Position numbers and translations under genes: made by a program
Notes under the pieces: model-generated
Database searches by the model: none
What the model saw: the letters and a program-made list of their open reading frames with translations, nothing else
What the model was told of the DNA's origin: nothing
Assembly (NCBI RefSeq): GCF_040361335.1
Contig: NZ_APNM01000006.1
Location: forward strand, 160,020 to 224,019
Direction of reading: 5' to 3'
From: APNM01 sp040361335
GTDB lineage: Bacteria; Pseudomonadota; Gammaproteobacteria; Nevskiales; Salinisphaeraceae
Length of the DNA stretch: 64,000 nt
In this document: piece after piece, positions 30,410 through 38,253 of the stretch
Layout of the letters: each line of letters begins with the position of its first letter
Numbering within the stretch: position 1 is the first letter of the stretch

Positions 30410-31390
30410 CGACAAACCAGCGGTCTTCGCGGCGACGGTTTGCCCACCGAACCGTTGTCGCGGCTCCGCCAAGCGAGCTTCGGCCAGGTTCACCGGGCTG
30501 CCGAAAGACAGCCAAGGTCGTCCACGATTGAGCGTGCGTGTCGCAGGCAAGGCGGCGCGCCGCCAAAGCCACCGCCCAGAACGAGCTGCTGCTCTACCGA
30601 ATCGTTGAGGCGTAGTACCCCGCTTACGTGGAATAAATGGACCGCGAGAACCGGCTGCCGCCTTACTACATACGACGGGAATTTAAGGTTCCTACACCGT
30701 AGTCGGCTGGAGCGCGGTCGCATTGCGGTGACTCTCACGAGGAGCACTTGACGGCTTTTAACTGCACGCGCCGGTAACACCCGGCTGAACTCGACAGCAC
30801 TGGCTCAGGTCACAAGGTTCGACTTGTGCCAATGCCCAGTCCAGCGCGTTAGCCGAATTCAAACTGCCGATTCAGCCTCTCACGGAAACCAGAATCGCAC
30901 CTCGAAACCGAAATACTGGTAGACAAAGCGCCGCCCGTCCGAGTCTTGCCTATGACAGAGGTAGTTAACGCTACTCAGGAGAGGTTCTATGGTCGCCGGT
31001 CAAATACTTGGGTAGTTTGGTTAGCCATCAAGCTGAAGGCGATACCCGTGAGTTTGCGGGCTACGGCAACGAAGACTTGGGTGGGTTTCAGGCCCTGATT
31101 TCACGCGAAATCAATATGATCTACTCGTGGGTGAATCACTTCTTAAGGAGTCCTACTGTACGCCAGTCTACAGAAAGACTCCCCGACTCAATGGATACAA
31201 TTTCTACGGAAGGTCGATACAAGGGCTTTTGTTCTACCTATACTCAGTGCTATTTGCACAGTATCCTTGGCAGCAGGCTCACTCATTAAGTTAAGGTTCT
31301 GCAGCATACGTTACAACTCTCAGGCTGCCCGCTAATCTCAGCGTCGCTCTTGTTCGGAACAGGATCATTGACCGCGCGTATAGGTGGTGT
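30410..31390. other. Nearly 1 kb of low-coding DNA between prpD and the sce7726-type gene
   Basis: Base composition falls clearly below that of the housekeeping genes. A weak stem-loop (CAAACC at 30413-30418 with GGTTTG at 30437-30442) follows the prpD stop. A - strand open frame of 96 codons at 30780-30490 does not look like protein. The only piece with coding character is the short frame at 30989-31289, listed separately. No IS end, tRNA or attachment site was recognised. Confidence 0.5.
30989..31289 (+). pseudogene. Small unknown ORF needing a +1 frameshift after eight codons
   Basis: An ATG at 30989 with a textbook site (CAGGAGAGG, 5 bases upstream) opens MVAGQILG and then hits TAG at 31013. 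In the +1 frame the reading continues without break for about 92 codons (GSLVSHQAEGDTREFAGYGN, then GFQALISREINMIYSWVNHF), ending in TAA at 31287-31289. Skipping one G in GGG TAG joins them. Either this is a decayed gene with one extra base, or recoding occurs with a slow UAG in the A-site. The product is not recognised. It lies 100 bases upstream of the three-gene operon. Confidence 0.35.
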
Positions 31391-32278
31391 GTGGGACAAG
31401 GTTCAACAAAATTTAGCGCGCTTTCACGACTGTTTTCATCCACAGTATTCCGCGAGATGGCTCGTGTTGGCCGCTCCGCCACCTTCGCGCGACTACTGCC
31501 ATCCACTGGACTTGTTGACCTGTCCGGCGCGAACAAAACCGTCGGTGATAGCTTTGATGCTGCCTTTCGTCAGTTGAAGAGAGCGGGTCAGCGCGACGAA
31601 TACGTATACCGTGCAGCACTAACGCGCAAAATTCTCTTAGGAAAGCACTCGTTAAAAACTGCATGCATGTTGAGCGAATTCCGTGCCGGCGCCTGCAAGG
31701 CAGACCTAGTAATTCTCAATGGAACAGCGACGGTCTACGAGATTAAGTCTGAGAGGGACTCACTGGATAGATTGGCACATCAAGTCGAAAACTATAAGAA
31801 AGTATTCGCATCCGTTAATATCGTCGCGAGCCCGAACCACGTCGAGCGCATTTTAGAGCGGATGCCCGAAGATGTCGGAGTTATCTGTCTCTCGTCGCGC
31901 TTCCAGCTCAGCAGTCAGCGCACCGCGGCTACTAAGCCAGAGCAGGTTTGCCCACAGACAGTCTTCGAATCCCTCCGTTCAGACGAAGCACAGCGCGTGC
32001 TCAAAACCTTGGGCCAGCGTATACCGGATGTGCCGAACACCCAACTCCACTCGAAAATGCGTTCTATCTTCGCTCGGCAAGAACCCGCAGCTGTGCATCG
32101 GGCAATGGTCGCAACGCTCAAGGATACCCGCAGTCTGTCTCCGTTAGGTGACCTTGTAGATCGACTCCCATCTTCGTTACATGCCGCCGCACTCTCCATT
32201 AGGCTCAAACCTAAGGAGCACCAGCGAGTTGTTGCTGCCGTTAACACGTCACTGGACAGGGCGATGCGTTGGAGTTAG
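31391..32278 (+). CDS. sce7726-family protein, putative PD-(D/E)XK nuclease
   Basis: A 295-residue protein resembling the sce7726 family. The middle carries a restriction-endonuclease-like core: E96 in the LSEFR strand, D105 in KADLVILNG and E117-x-K119 in VYEIKSERD. That order and spacing fit a metal-dependent nuclease site. The N-terminus (LSRLFSSTVFREMARVG) and the DVPNTQLHSKMR region are family-specific. GTG at 31391 was taken as start, with AGGTGG just before it; alternative GTGs lie two to five bases upstream. It is first of three tightly packed genes. Base composition is lower in GC than the chromosome. Nuclease activity is inferred from the motif; the biological role is unknown. Confidence 0.75.
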   Translation: MGQGSTKFSALSRLFSSTVFREMARVGRSATFARLLPSTGLVDLSGANKTVGDSFDAAFRQLKRAGQRDEYVYRAALTRKILLGKHSLKTACMLSEFRAGACKADLVILNGTATVYEIKSERDSLDRLAHQVENYKKVFASVNIVASPNHVERILERMPEDVGVICLSSRFQLSSQRTAATKPEQVCPQTVFESLRSDEAQRVLKTLGQRIPDVPNTQLHSKMRSIFARQEPAAVHRAMVATLKDTRSLSPLGDLVDRLPSSLHAAALSIRLKPKEHQRVVAAVNTSLDRAMRWS

Positions 32279-32284
32279 TTGGGA

Positions 32285-33217
32285 ATGTACCACCCATACT
32301 TTAGAGGAAAACAGTTCGAGCTCATTGCCATCCGGGAAACCGCGGAAATCCTCTCTCGGTCAAGTTTCGTCCCAATTATTGAGCCCGTCAGGGAGTCCTT
32401 GAGAGGACTGCATCGCACACTTAGCGCGATCAGCGATGCTGAAGGAAAGGCGATTGTGATCGTAAACCCCCATCACGGCGAGCACAGTGACGACGGCACT
32501 GACATCACTGCACTTCTCAAAGGGGAATTCGACTCCAACGATTCAATCGCTGCGGGGATTCTCCTCACAGAAGACATGACGGCAGAAGAGGCTGTCAGGT
32601 ACTACGAGGAGCACGCAGACCACCAGCCAGTATTCGTCCACGCTGGCTTCACGCAGGCTAAATCCCTGGTAGGCAAACTCGGTCACAAGATCGACCAAAC
32701 CGAGAACGTCTTTTTTGAACAACATGGATTGTTGTATAGAAAACATTTTGCAGATGCCACTCGCATTCTACTAAAAGATGGATTTGAGCGACGACGCAAT
32801 GCCGATTATCCCTCGGTGGAGGTGTTCTCCGACTTGCATGTCACCTTCAAAGAGATCGGAATGGATGGCTTCGGGGACTTCCTCATCGTTGGAGACGACT
32901 ATAGTGAGGGGGGAGGTCCGGCCTATGCAGTAGCTATTCACCTGACGTTCATCGACGCAGACAGGGACGATGAGATGTATATCTATCACTTCGTGTCGAA
33001 GACTAAAGATACGCCTACGGATCCTGCCGGCAAGTTCAAGGAGGCGTTGGATGAGTTGATTGAAACGATAGACTCAGACGAGTCCCACGTCCTTGAAACG
33101 AGTGCCATAAAGGAGTTTCGGCAACTTCACGCGAATGGACACTTCCCTGGCTTGGGCTACGTTAAAAAGCTCTCCATGAAGCATCACATTGAAACGCTAG
33201 CCGATTACCTCAACTGA
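32285..33217 (+). CDS. sce7725-family (Beta-protein-like) protein of unknown function
   Basis: A 310-residue protein whose opening MYHPYFRGKQFELIAIRETA is the hallmark of sce7725-family proteins, related to the phage T4 Beta protein group. The ATG at 32285 matches that conserved start better than the in-frame TTG two codons earlier. It begins six bases after the nuclease gene's stop. The fold resembles a TIM-barrel-like alternation (SFVPIIEPV, AIVIVNPHH, AGILLTEDM, PVFVHAGFT) by eye, with acidic clusters. No catalytic motif is certain. The constant pairing with sce7726-type genes suggests the two act together. It is ordinary in length and not disrupted. Confidence 0.75.
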   Translation: MYHPYFRGKQFELIAIRETAEILSRSSFVPIIEPVRESLRGLHRTLSAISDAEGKAIVIVNPHHGEHSDDGTDITALLKGEFDSNDSIAAGILLTEDMTAEEAVRYYEEHADHQPVFVHAGFTQAKSLVGKLGHKIDQTENVFFEQHGLLYRKHFADATRILLKDGFERRRNADYPSVEVFSDLHVTFKEIGMDGFGDFLIVGDDYSEGGGPAYAVAIHLTFIDADRDDEMYIYHFVSKTKDTPTDPAGKFKEALDELIETIDSDESHVLETSAIKEFRQLHANGHFPGLGYVKKLSMKHHIETLADYLN

Positions 33218-33222
33218 AAATA

Positions 33223-34257
33223 ATGGTCGCTCGTTGCTGCCCAGAATGCTTCGATGACCGCGGCCTGCGGAAAGATATATTCCCGTCTCTCAATCCAGTA
33301 AAAGGAACTTGCGACTTCTGTGGGTCGTCAGATGTAGACCTAGTCGAACCGCGTAGGCTTTCGGCATATTTCGAGTTGCTCGTCGACACGTATGAGCCAA
33401 ATGACGCTGGCCGGCTCTTGGTTGACTGGATGAAAGAGGACTGGGCGCTTTTCAGTCATCCGCGTATGGACGCTGCGCATGCCAAGGAACTGTTAGGTGA
33501 GATTCTGGATGACGGAGATATCGTAAGACAGGGCTTCATGCCGTCCGCAAGCTTTGAGAGCGAAGGTCTGGTGCAGTGGAAGACGCTTCGTGACGAGATA
33601 ATGTATCGGAATCGTTGGTTCCTTAATGTCGATTTCGACACTGAGCAACTCGGTGGCTTGTTGGCTCACCTCATCGCGGATGAGTTGCCGAAAACGTGGT
33701 ATAGAGCGCGGCTAATTGAGGGAGACGAAATATATCCTATAGATAAGATGGGAGCACCGCCGAAGAGGTCGGCATCGCATGGTCGCGCGAATCCTGCAGG
33801 TATCCCGTATCTGTATCTTGGCTCACTCCCTGAGACGGCGATTTCCGAGATTCGTCCACACACGGGAGAACAAGCGTGCGTAGCAGACTTCACGGTCGAT
33901 GGCCCCTTTAAAGCCGTTGACCTTCGTGAACCACGCAAATTGGTATCGCCTTTTCTGCTCGCTGATGCAAGCGCTATAGGGCAGCTGCGGGCAGATTTAC
34001 CGTTTATGGAGCGGCTTGGTGAAGAGCTTACGCGCCCAGTGCTACCGTCTGGTGCGGCTATCGACTATATTCCGAGCCAGTACTTATGCGAACTCGTTAA
34101 AAATTGTGGTTACGATGGCGTAGTATATCGGAGCGCTGTAAGTGACGGAATTAACTTGGCGCTATTCGATCCGAATAGAGCAACAGGGGGAAGCGTAACT
34201 AGGTACGCCATTAAGCGTGTATCTGTGTGCGTTGAGGTTACTTCGCGCGAGACATAA
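33223..34257 (+). CDS. RES-domain protein with N-terminal zinc ribbon
   Basis: A 344-residue protein. Cys6/Cys9 and Cys30/Cys33 form a small zinc-ribbon pair at the N-terminus. An all-alpha middle (about 45-150) is followed by a RES domain: R161 in WYRAR, then RANPAGIPYLYLG, E209 in ETAISEIRP, YIPSQYLCELVKNCGYDG and S304 in VYRSA, ending NLALFDP. RES proteins degrade NAD+ when active, as in the Xre-RES toxins. It starts five bases after the sce7725-type gene, and no Xre-type antitoxin is adjacent, so it probably serves as the effector of this three-gene unit rather than as a classical toxin. The operon has unusually low GC, which suggests transfer. Confidence 0.8.
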   Translation: MVARCCPECFDDRGLRKDIFPSLNPVKGTCDFCGSSDVDLVEPRRLSAYFELLVDTYEPNDAGRLLVDWMKEDWALFSHPRMDAAHAKELLGEILDDGDIVRQGFMPSASFESEGLVQWKTLRDEIMYRNRWFLNVDFDTEQLGGLLAHLIADELPKTWYRARLIEGDEIYPIDKMGAPPKRSASHGRANPAGIPYLYLGSLPETAISEIRPHTGEQACVADFTVDGPFKAVDLREPRKLVSPFLLADASAIGQLRADLPFMERLGEELTRPVLPSGAAIDYIPSQYLCELVKNCGYDGVVYRSAVSDGINLALFDPNRATGGSVTRYAIKRVSVCVEVTSRET

Positions 34258-34317
34258 TTCGTAAGATCGATTCGAATTCCGTCGCTATTCCCAAGTTTTC
34301 GTAGTCAGACCTTTATT

Positions 34318-34584
34318 TTACACAAAACAGACTGAAACTCGTTGCCTGGGATAAGCGAATGATCTAGTTGGGTCGATTTCGTTCAGTCCCGCTGGAGCCA
34401 GTCGGAGGACGGCGAGCCCAGCCATTACACGCATCACGTAATCGACACCAATTTCGCCTACCGGCACGCCATCTATCCGCCGCACTGGCCATACAAACGT
34501 AATGGACGGCGCTCCCGTGCCAACCCGGATCATCAACCACTCATCGGGCGGCCAACTTTCCGGCGTCGACTCGCGAATGCCCAT
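34318..34584 (-). CDS. Hypothetical small protein or gene remnant
   Basis: An 88-residue open frame on the - strand in the gap between the RES gene and the SDR. The composition looks protein-like (SWPPDEWLMIRVGTGAPSI, then a hydrophobic VMRVMAGLAVLRLAP), and codon use suits coding better than chance frames nearby. There is no ribosome site before the ATG, and I do not recognise the product. It may be the surviving end of a larger gene at the edge of the transferred stretch. The rest of the gap 34258-34638 shows nothing definite. Confidence 0.25.
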   Translation of the reverse strand: MGIRESTPESWPPDEWLMIRVGTGAPSITFVWPVRRIDGVPVGEIGVDYVMRVMAGLAVLRLAPAGLNEIDPTRSFAYPRQRVSVCFV

Positions 34585-34638
34585 TGAGGAATCGATCGTT
34601 TACGATTGCCGGACGCTCTCAATCCGTCAGGAGAGGAC

Positions 34639-35439
34639 ATGGCGATCGCGGACAAGACCATCGTGATCACGGGCGCTTCCAGCGGCATCGGCGAGGCGGG
34701 CGCCCGGCGGCTGGCCGAGCGGGGTGCCCGGGTCTGCCTGGTGGCCCGGCGCGAGGACGAGTTGCAACGGGTCGCCGACGACATCCGGGCGGCCGGCGGC
34801 CAGGCCTGGGCCTATCCGGCCGATCTCACGGACGAGGCGGCGGTCGCGCGGTGCGCCGAGCGCATCCTGGCCGAACACGGCCACGTCGACGTGCTGATCA
34901 ATAACGCCGGCCGCTCCATCCGGCGCCCCATCCGAGAGGCCCTGGACCGGCTGCACGACTACCGCCGCACCATGGAGATCAACTATTTCGCGGCGGTCCA
35001 GCTCACCCTGGCGTTCCTGCCCGGCATGCTGGAACGCGACAGCGGCCAGATCGTGAACGTCTCCAGCTTCGCCACCCTGGCGCCGGTGCCGCGTTTTTCC
35101 GCCTATGTGGGCAGCAAGGCGGCCCTGGAGGGCTTCTCGCAGTCGCTGGCCGCGGAACTGGCGAATACCGGCATCGCCGTGACCGTGATCTGCTACCCGC
35201 TGGTGCGCACCCCCATGACGGCGCCCACCAAGATGTACGACAACATCTCCATGATGTCGCCGGACGAGGCCGCGCAGTGGATGGTGGACGCCGTGGCCAA
35301 GCGCCCGGCGCGCATCGCCCGCCGCGTCGGCGAGGCGATGGCGGTCGCCAAGACCGCGGCTCCGGGACTGACCACGTCGATCATGGCGCGGGTCTTCGAC
35401 TACCGCGCCAAGAAGCTGCGAAAGCAGATGGAAGATTAA
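34639..35439 (+). CDS. Short-chain dehydrogenase/reductase
   Basis: A 266-residue classical SDR. TGASSGIG begins at residue 11, LINNAG is at 86-91, and the catalytic residues are S143, Y156 and K160. The long C-terminal part (TKMYDNISMMSPDEAAQWMVD and MARVFDYRAKKLR) resembles the SDRs that act on fatty-acyl or steroid-like substrates and are often fused to or linked with acyl-CoA enzymes. The ATG at 34639 follows AGGAGAGG. Chromosomal base composition resumes here, marking the right edge of the accessory stretch. A CCACAGAG palindrome begins at its stop codon. The exact substrate is unknown. Confidence 0.88.
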   Translation: MAIADKTIVITGASSGIGEAGARRLAERGARVCLVARREDELQRVADDIRAAGGQAWAYPADLTDEAAVARCAERILAEHGHVDVLINNAGRSIRRPIREALDRLHDYRRTMEINYFAAVQLTLAFLPGMLERDSGQIVNVSSFATLAPVPRFSAYVGSKAALEGFSQSLAAELANTGIAVTVICYPLVRTPMTAPTKMYDNISMMSPDEAAQWMVDAVAKRPARIARRVGEAMAVAKTAAPGLTTSIMARVFDYRAKKLRKQMED

Positions 35440-35534
35440 CCACAGAGGCACAGCGACACAGAGGGCGAACCCAAAAGAATGTGTCTTGAGGATTAAACCT
35501 GTTCTTTGCTCTGTGACTCCGTGTCTCTGTGGTT
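35438..35534. repeat. CCACAGAG palindromic repeat (copy 1)
   Basis: Arms at 35438-35463 and 35509-35534 are inverted copies of AACCACAGAGRCACRGMGWC-like sequence with 22 of 26 positions matching; about 45 bases of unrelated loop separate them. It lies between the SDR stop and the converging zeta-like gene. Five further copies occur at 48-52 kb. Confidence 0.85.
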
Positions 35535-36147
35535 AGTCTCTTAAAAAATCAGCGAACAGCACCACCGCCCAATCCGGCAGGTCGCGCGCCCGCCAGGTGG
35601 CACGCCCGTGCTCGAACAAAAGCACGTCGCGCAGGGCCCGCCCGCGCTCGCCGTTGTCCACCACCATCAGCCGGTCGACCAGGGGCACCGCCGACGGCAC
35701 CCGCTCCCGCAAGCCGGTATCGCCCGCGCGGATGGCGCCCGGCGACGGTGCCGGTCGGCCGGTCTCGCGCGCCCGCAGGTACGCCCGCGCCACGGCGAGA
35801 TCGGCGGAACCCAGCCCGACCAGCGTGAGCCACGTGACATAGCCCGCCTCCTTGGCACGCGCCAGGAAATCCAAATCCGCGGCGCTCGCGAACACGGTTT
35901 CCACCGCGAAACTGCGGCGGGCGGCGAGCAATGCGTCGCGCGTCGCCGCCGCCCGGTGCCGTGCCTCGTCGGTGTGGCGCTCGGGGGCCCGCGGCCAGCG
36001 ACCGCGGGCGATACGTCCGGGATCCACCAGGGGCAGCCGCAAGCGCGTGGCGACGTTGCGGCGATGGTAGTGGCTCTTGCCGGCGGCGTCCGCGCCGGCG
36101 ACGAGCCACAGGAACGGCGCGGCAACGGCTGCTGCTTCGGCGGTCAC
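35533..36147 (-). CDS. Zeta-toxin-like P-loop kinase
   Basis: A 204-residue P-loop protein. The nucleotide loop is GADAAGKS at 18-25, a variant of the GxNGSGKS loop of zeta/PezT kinases, followed by the typical D near a VDPGRIAR strand, FAVETVFAS in the middle and WLTLVGLGSADLAVARA. Zeta toxins phosphorylate UDP-GlcNAc and block wall synthesis; small relatives of this type are also annotated as plain AAA or zeta-family ATPases. GTG start at 36147, three bases after the stop of the ParD-like gene, supports a two-gene antitoxin-toxin unit. The activity is inferred from family only. Confidence 0.7.
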   Translation of the reverse strand: MTAEAAAVAAPFLWLVAGADAAGKSHYHRRNVATRLRLPLVDPGRIARGRWPRAPERHTDEARHRAAATRDALLAARRSFAVETVFASAADLDFLARAKEAGYVTWLTLVGLGSADLAVARAYLRARETGRPAPSPGAIRAGDTGLRERVPSAVPLVDRLMVVDNGERGRALRDVLLFEHGRATWRARDLPDWAVVLFADFLRD

Positions 36148-36150
36148 CGG

Positions 36151-36543
36151 TCAGGTCGTCTTCAGGGCGTCGACATCGGCGATCACGCGCCGGCGGCCGT
36201 TGGGCCGGACCTCGACCACCCGCCCGGCATCGTCCAGCACCGCGTAGCACTGACCGGCCTCGGCCATGCCACGCTGCAGCCCGCGGTCGCCCTTGGGATC
36301 GAGCACGATCGATTCGAGCACGCCCAGGGCCACGGCCCGCTCGTCGCCGCCGAGATCGTCGAAATCCAGGCCCGCCTCCAGGGCCGTCCGGACCCGCGCC
36401 ATCGACACGCCCGGTTGGCGCTCCAGGGCCCGGCCGATCCGGGCCCAATGCTCGATCTGCTCGGTCATGGAGCGGCTCATGAGGTCGGCCTCGGCCCGCG
36501 CCGCGGCAGCGATATCGTCATTGACCTTGATGGCGACCGACAT
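36151..36543 (-). CDS. ParD-like antitoxin
   Basis: A 130-residue protein. The first 55 residues (MSVAIKVNDDIAAAARAEAD, then SMTEQIEHWARIGRALER) match the ParD-like antitoxin family, a ribbon-helix-helix type DNA-binding fold. The C-terminal third (CYAVLDDAGRVVEVRPNGRR) is an extension that may bind the toxin. The ATG at 36543 was chosen over the long upstream open frame, which is antisense to the serine hydrolase gene. It is followed after three bases by the zeta-like kinase. It probably represses its own promoter in the 66-base gap toward the serine hydrolase gene. Confidence 0.7.
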   Translation of the reverse strand: MSVAIKVNDDIAAAARAEADLMSRSMTEQIEHWARIGRALERQPGVSMARVRTALEAGLDFDDLGGDERAVALGVLESIVLDPKGDRGLQRGMAEAGQCYAVLDDAGRVVEVRPNGRRRVIADVDALKTT

Positions 36544-36609
36544 GGCCTGGCCCTCGTGGTTGCAATCTGCGACCATCCTAGCAGAACGCCAAGGAGGGAA
36601 ATCCGCCGT

Positions 36610-37851
36610 ATGAGACGCATCCTCGCCGCCGCCGCCGTCCTGTTCCTGCTGCTGGTCGTGGGCCTGGTCCTGTTCGCGACCCGGCCCTGGTCGGCCTACG
36701 ACCCGCTGACCATGAACGCCCTGTTCGCCCCGGACCGGCGGGTGGCGAACTTCCGGCACATGGACGCGGTGTTCCCGGCCCGGCGGATCGACGCCTCGCC
36801 GGCGCCACACGCATTCCCGCACGCCGAACGGCCGCTGGACGTGCACTACCGCTTCGGCGGCGAACGCCGGACCCTGGACGGCTTCCTCGAACGCATCACC
36901 GCCACCGGCCTGCTGGTGCTCAAGGACGGCCGCATCGTCCACGAGCGCTATCTCAACGGCGCCGACGCCGACAGCCGGCTCACCTCCTGGTCGGTCGCCA
37001 AGTCCTTCGTGGGCACGCTGGTCGGCATGGCCGCGGCCGAGGGACGCATCGACTCCCTGGACGATCCCATCACCGACTACGTGCCCGAACTGGCCGGCAC
37101 CGGCTACGACGGCGTGCCCATCCGCGATGTGTTGCGGATGGCCTCGGGCGTCGATTTCGAGGAGGTCTACGACGACCGCCTCTCGGACATCAACCGGTTC
37201 TTCCTCAAGGTGTTCCTGTTCGGCTGGCGCGCGGACGAGGCCACCGCCGACTACGGCCGCGCGCGACCGCCGGGCGAGGTCTTCCACTACATCAGCCTGA
37301 ACACCCAGGCCCTGGGCATGCTCCTGCGCGCGGTCCACGGCGGCCGGGCGCTGCCCGCCATCCTCGAGGAGAAACTGTGGCACCCGCTGGGCGCCGGGGA
37401 TGCCTTCTGGAACATCGACCGCGACAAAGCCGGCGGCACCGCGCTGGCATTCTGCTGCCTCAACGCGCGGCTGCGGGACTACGCCCGGCTCGGTCAACTC
37501 TATCTGCAGAAAGGACGCTGGCGCGGCGAGCGCCTGCTACCCGCGGACTGGGTGCGCGCGGCGACCACGCCGGACGCGCCCTACCTGGAACCGGGGGCCT
37601 CGCCCTATCCCTACGGGCCGCGCGGCTACGGCTATCACTGGTGGGTGCCGGCCGATTACGCGCCGGGCGAGTATTTCGCCTCCGGGGTCTGGGGCCAATA
37701 CATCTACGTCTCCGAGCCGGATGACCTGGTGATCGCCCGCACCGCCGTCGATCCGCACTATCACCAGAACACCGCGGAGTCGATCGCGGTCTTCCGCGCG
37801 ATCCGCGACGCCCTACGCGAGCCCGGCGAGAAACCCGGAGATCAGGATTAG
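36610..37851 (+). CDS. Serine hydrolase, class C beta-lactamase family
   Basis: A 413-residue protein with an N-terminal hydrophobic anchor or signal (about 4-23). The catalytic S128-V-A-K131 tetrad lies in SWSVAKSF; the second motif is YISLNTQ (Tyr with Asn), and the third-strand motif is probably FASGVWGQY. The fold is that of penicillin-binding and beta-lactamase-related esterases. These enzymes usually hydrolyse small esters or peptides in the periplasm and not necessarily beta-lactams. AGGAGGG lies 14 bases before the ATG. The last 39 bases overlap the end of the convergent membrane-protein gene. Confidence 0.87.
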   Translation: MRRILAAAAVLFLLLVVGLVLFATRPWSAYDPLTMNALFAPDRRVANFRHMDAVFPARRIDASPAPHAFPHAERPLDVHYRFGGERRTLDGFLERITATGLLVLKDGRIVHERYLNGADADSRLTSWSVAKSFVGTLVGMAAAEGRIDSLDDPITDYVPELAGTGYDGVPIRDVLRMASGVDFEEVYDDRLSDINRFFLKVFLFGWRADEATADYGRARPPGEVFHYISLNTQALGMLLRAVHGGRALPAILEEKLWHPLGAGDAFWNIDRDKAGGTALAFCCLNARLRDYARLGQLYLQKGRWRGERLLPADWVRAATTPDAPYLEPGASPYPYGPRGYGYHWWVPADYAPGEYFASGVWGQYIYVSEPDDLVIARTAVDPHYHQNTAESIAVFRAIRDALREPGEKPGDQD

Positions 37852-38253
37852 CAGGCCGCCGATCTCGCCGGCGATCAGGGCGAGCATGAACGCGACCATG
37901 GCCGCGGGCGGCACGGTGCGGTCACCCAGCCGGTGCGGCCGCGCAAGCTGGTTGTCGGTGTCGCGCAGCCAGCCGTGCAGCACATAGCTGGCCACGGCGA
38001 GGGCGAAGAACAGCACCGACACCAGGATGGCGAGGCTGTCCAGCCAGTCCGGCCAGCGGCTGCGCTCGGCCAGCAATGCCAGCACCACGCACGCAAAGCT
38101 GTACATGAGGGCCGCGCGGTGGGCGATATCGACGTACTGCGGCGCCGCGGCCTCGGCCGAGACCATGATCCGGCGGTATTTCCACACCCCCGTGAGCAGG
38201 CCGGCCAGCAGGAAAGCGCCGGCGCAGAGCAGACCCAGCTCGTAGGGACTCAT
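37813..38253 (-). CDS. Four-helix membrane protein of unknown function
   Basis: A 146-residue protein with four hydrophobic segments (about 7-23, 47-62, 72-93, 117-142). The loop YRRIMVSAEAAAPQYVDIAHR and the WLRDTDNQL segment are polar. I do not recognise the family. The ATG overlaps the stop of the nitrilase-like gene by four bases, which ties it to the acuI-prpC-nitrilase operon as the last gene. Its 3' end overlaps the convergent serine hydrolase gene by 39 bases, an uncommon tail-to-tail overlap. Confidence 0.75.
   Translation of the reverse strand: MSPYELGLLCAGAFLLAGLLTGVWKYRRIMVSAEAAAPQYVDIAHRAALMYSFACVVLALLAERSRWPDWLDSLAILVSVLFFALAVASYVLHGWLRDTDNQLARPHRLGDRTVPPAAMVAFMLALIAGEIGGLLILISGFLAGLA

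Noticed and set aside
30490..30780. A 96-codon open frame on the - strand after prpD
   Set aside because: Composition and codon use do not look like protein, with no start signal and no recognisable motif.
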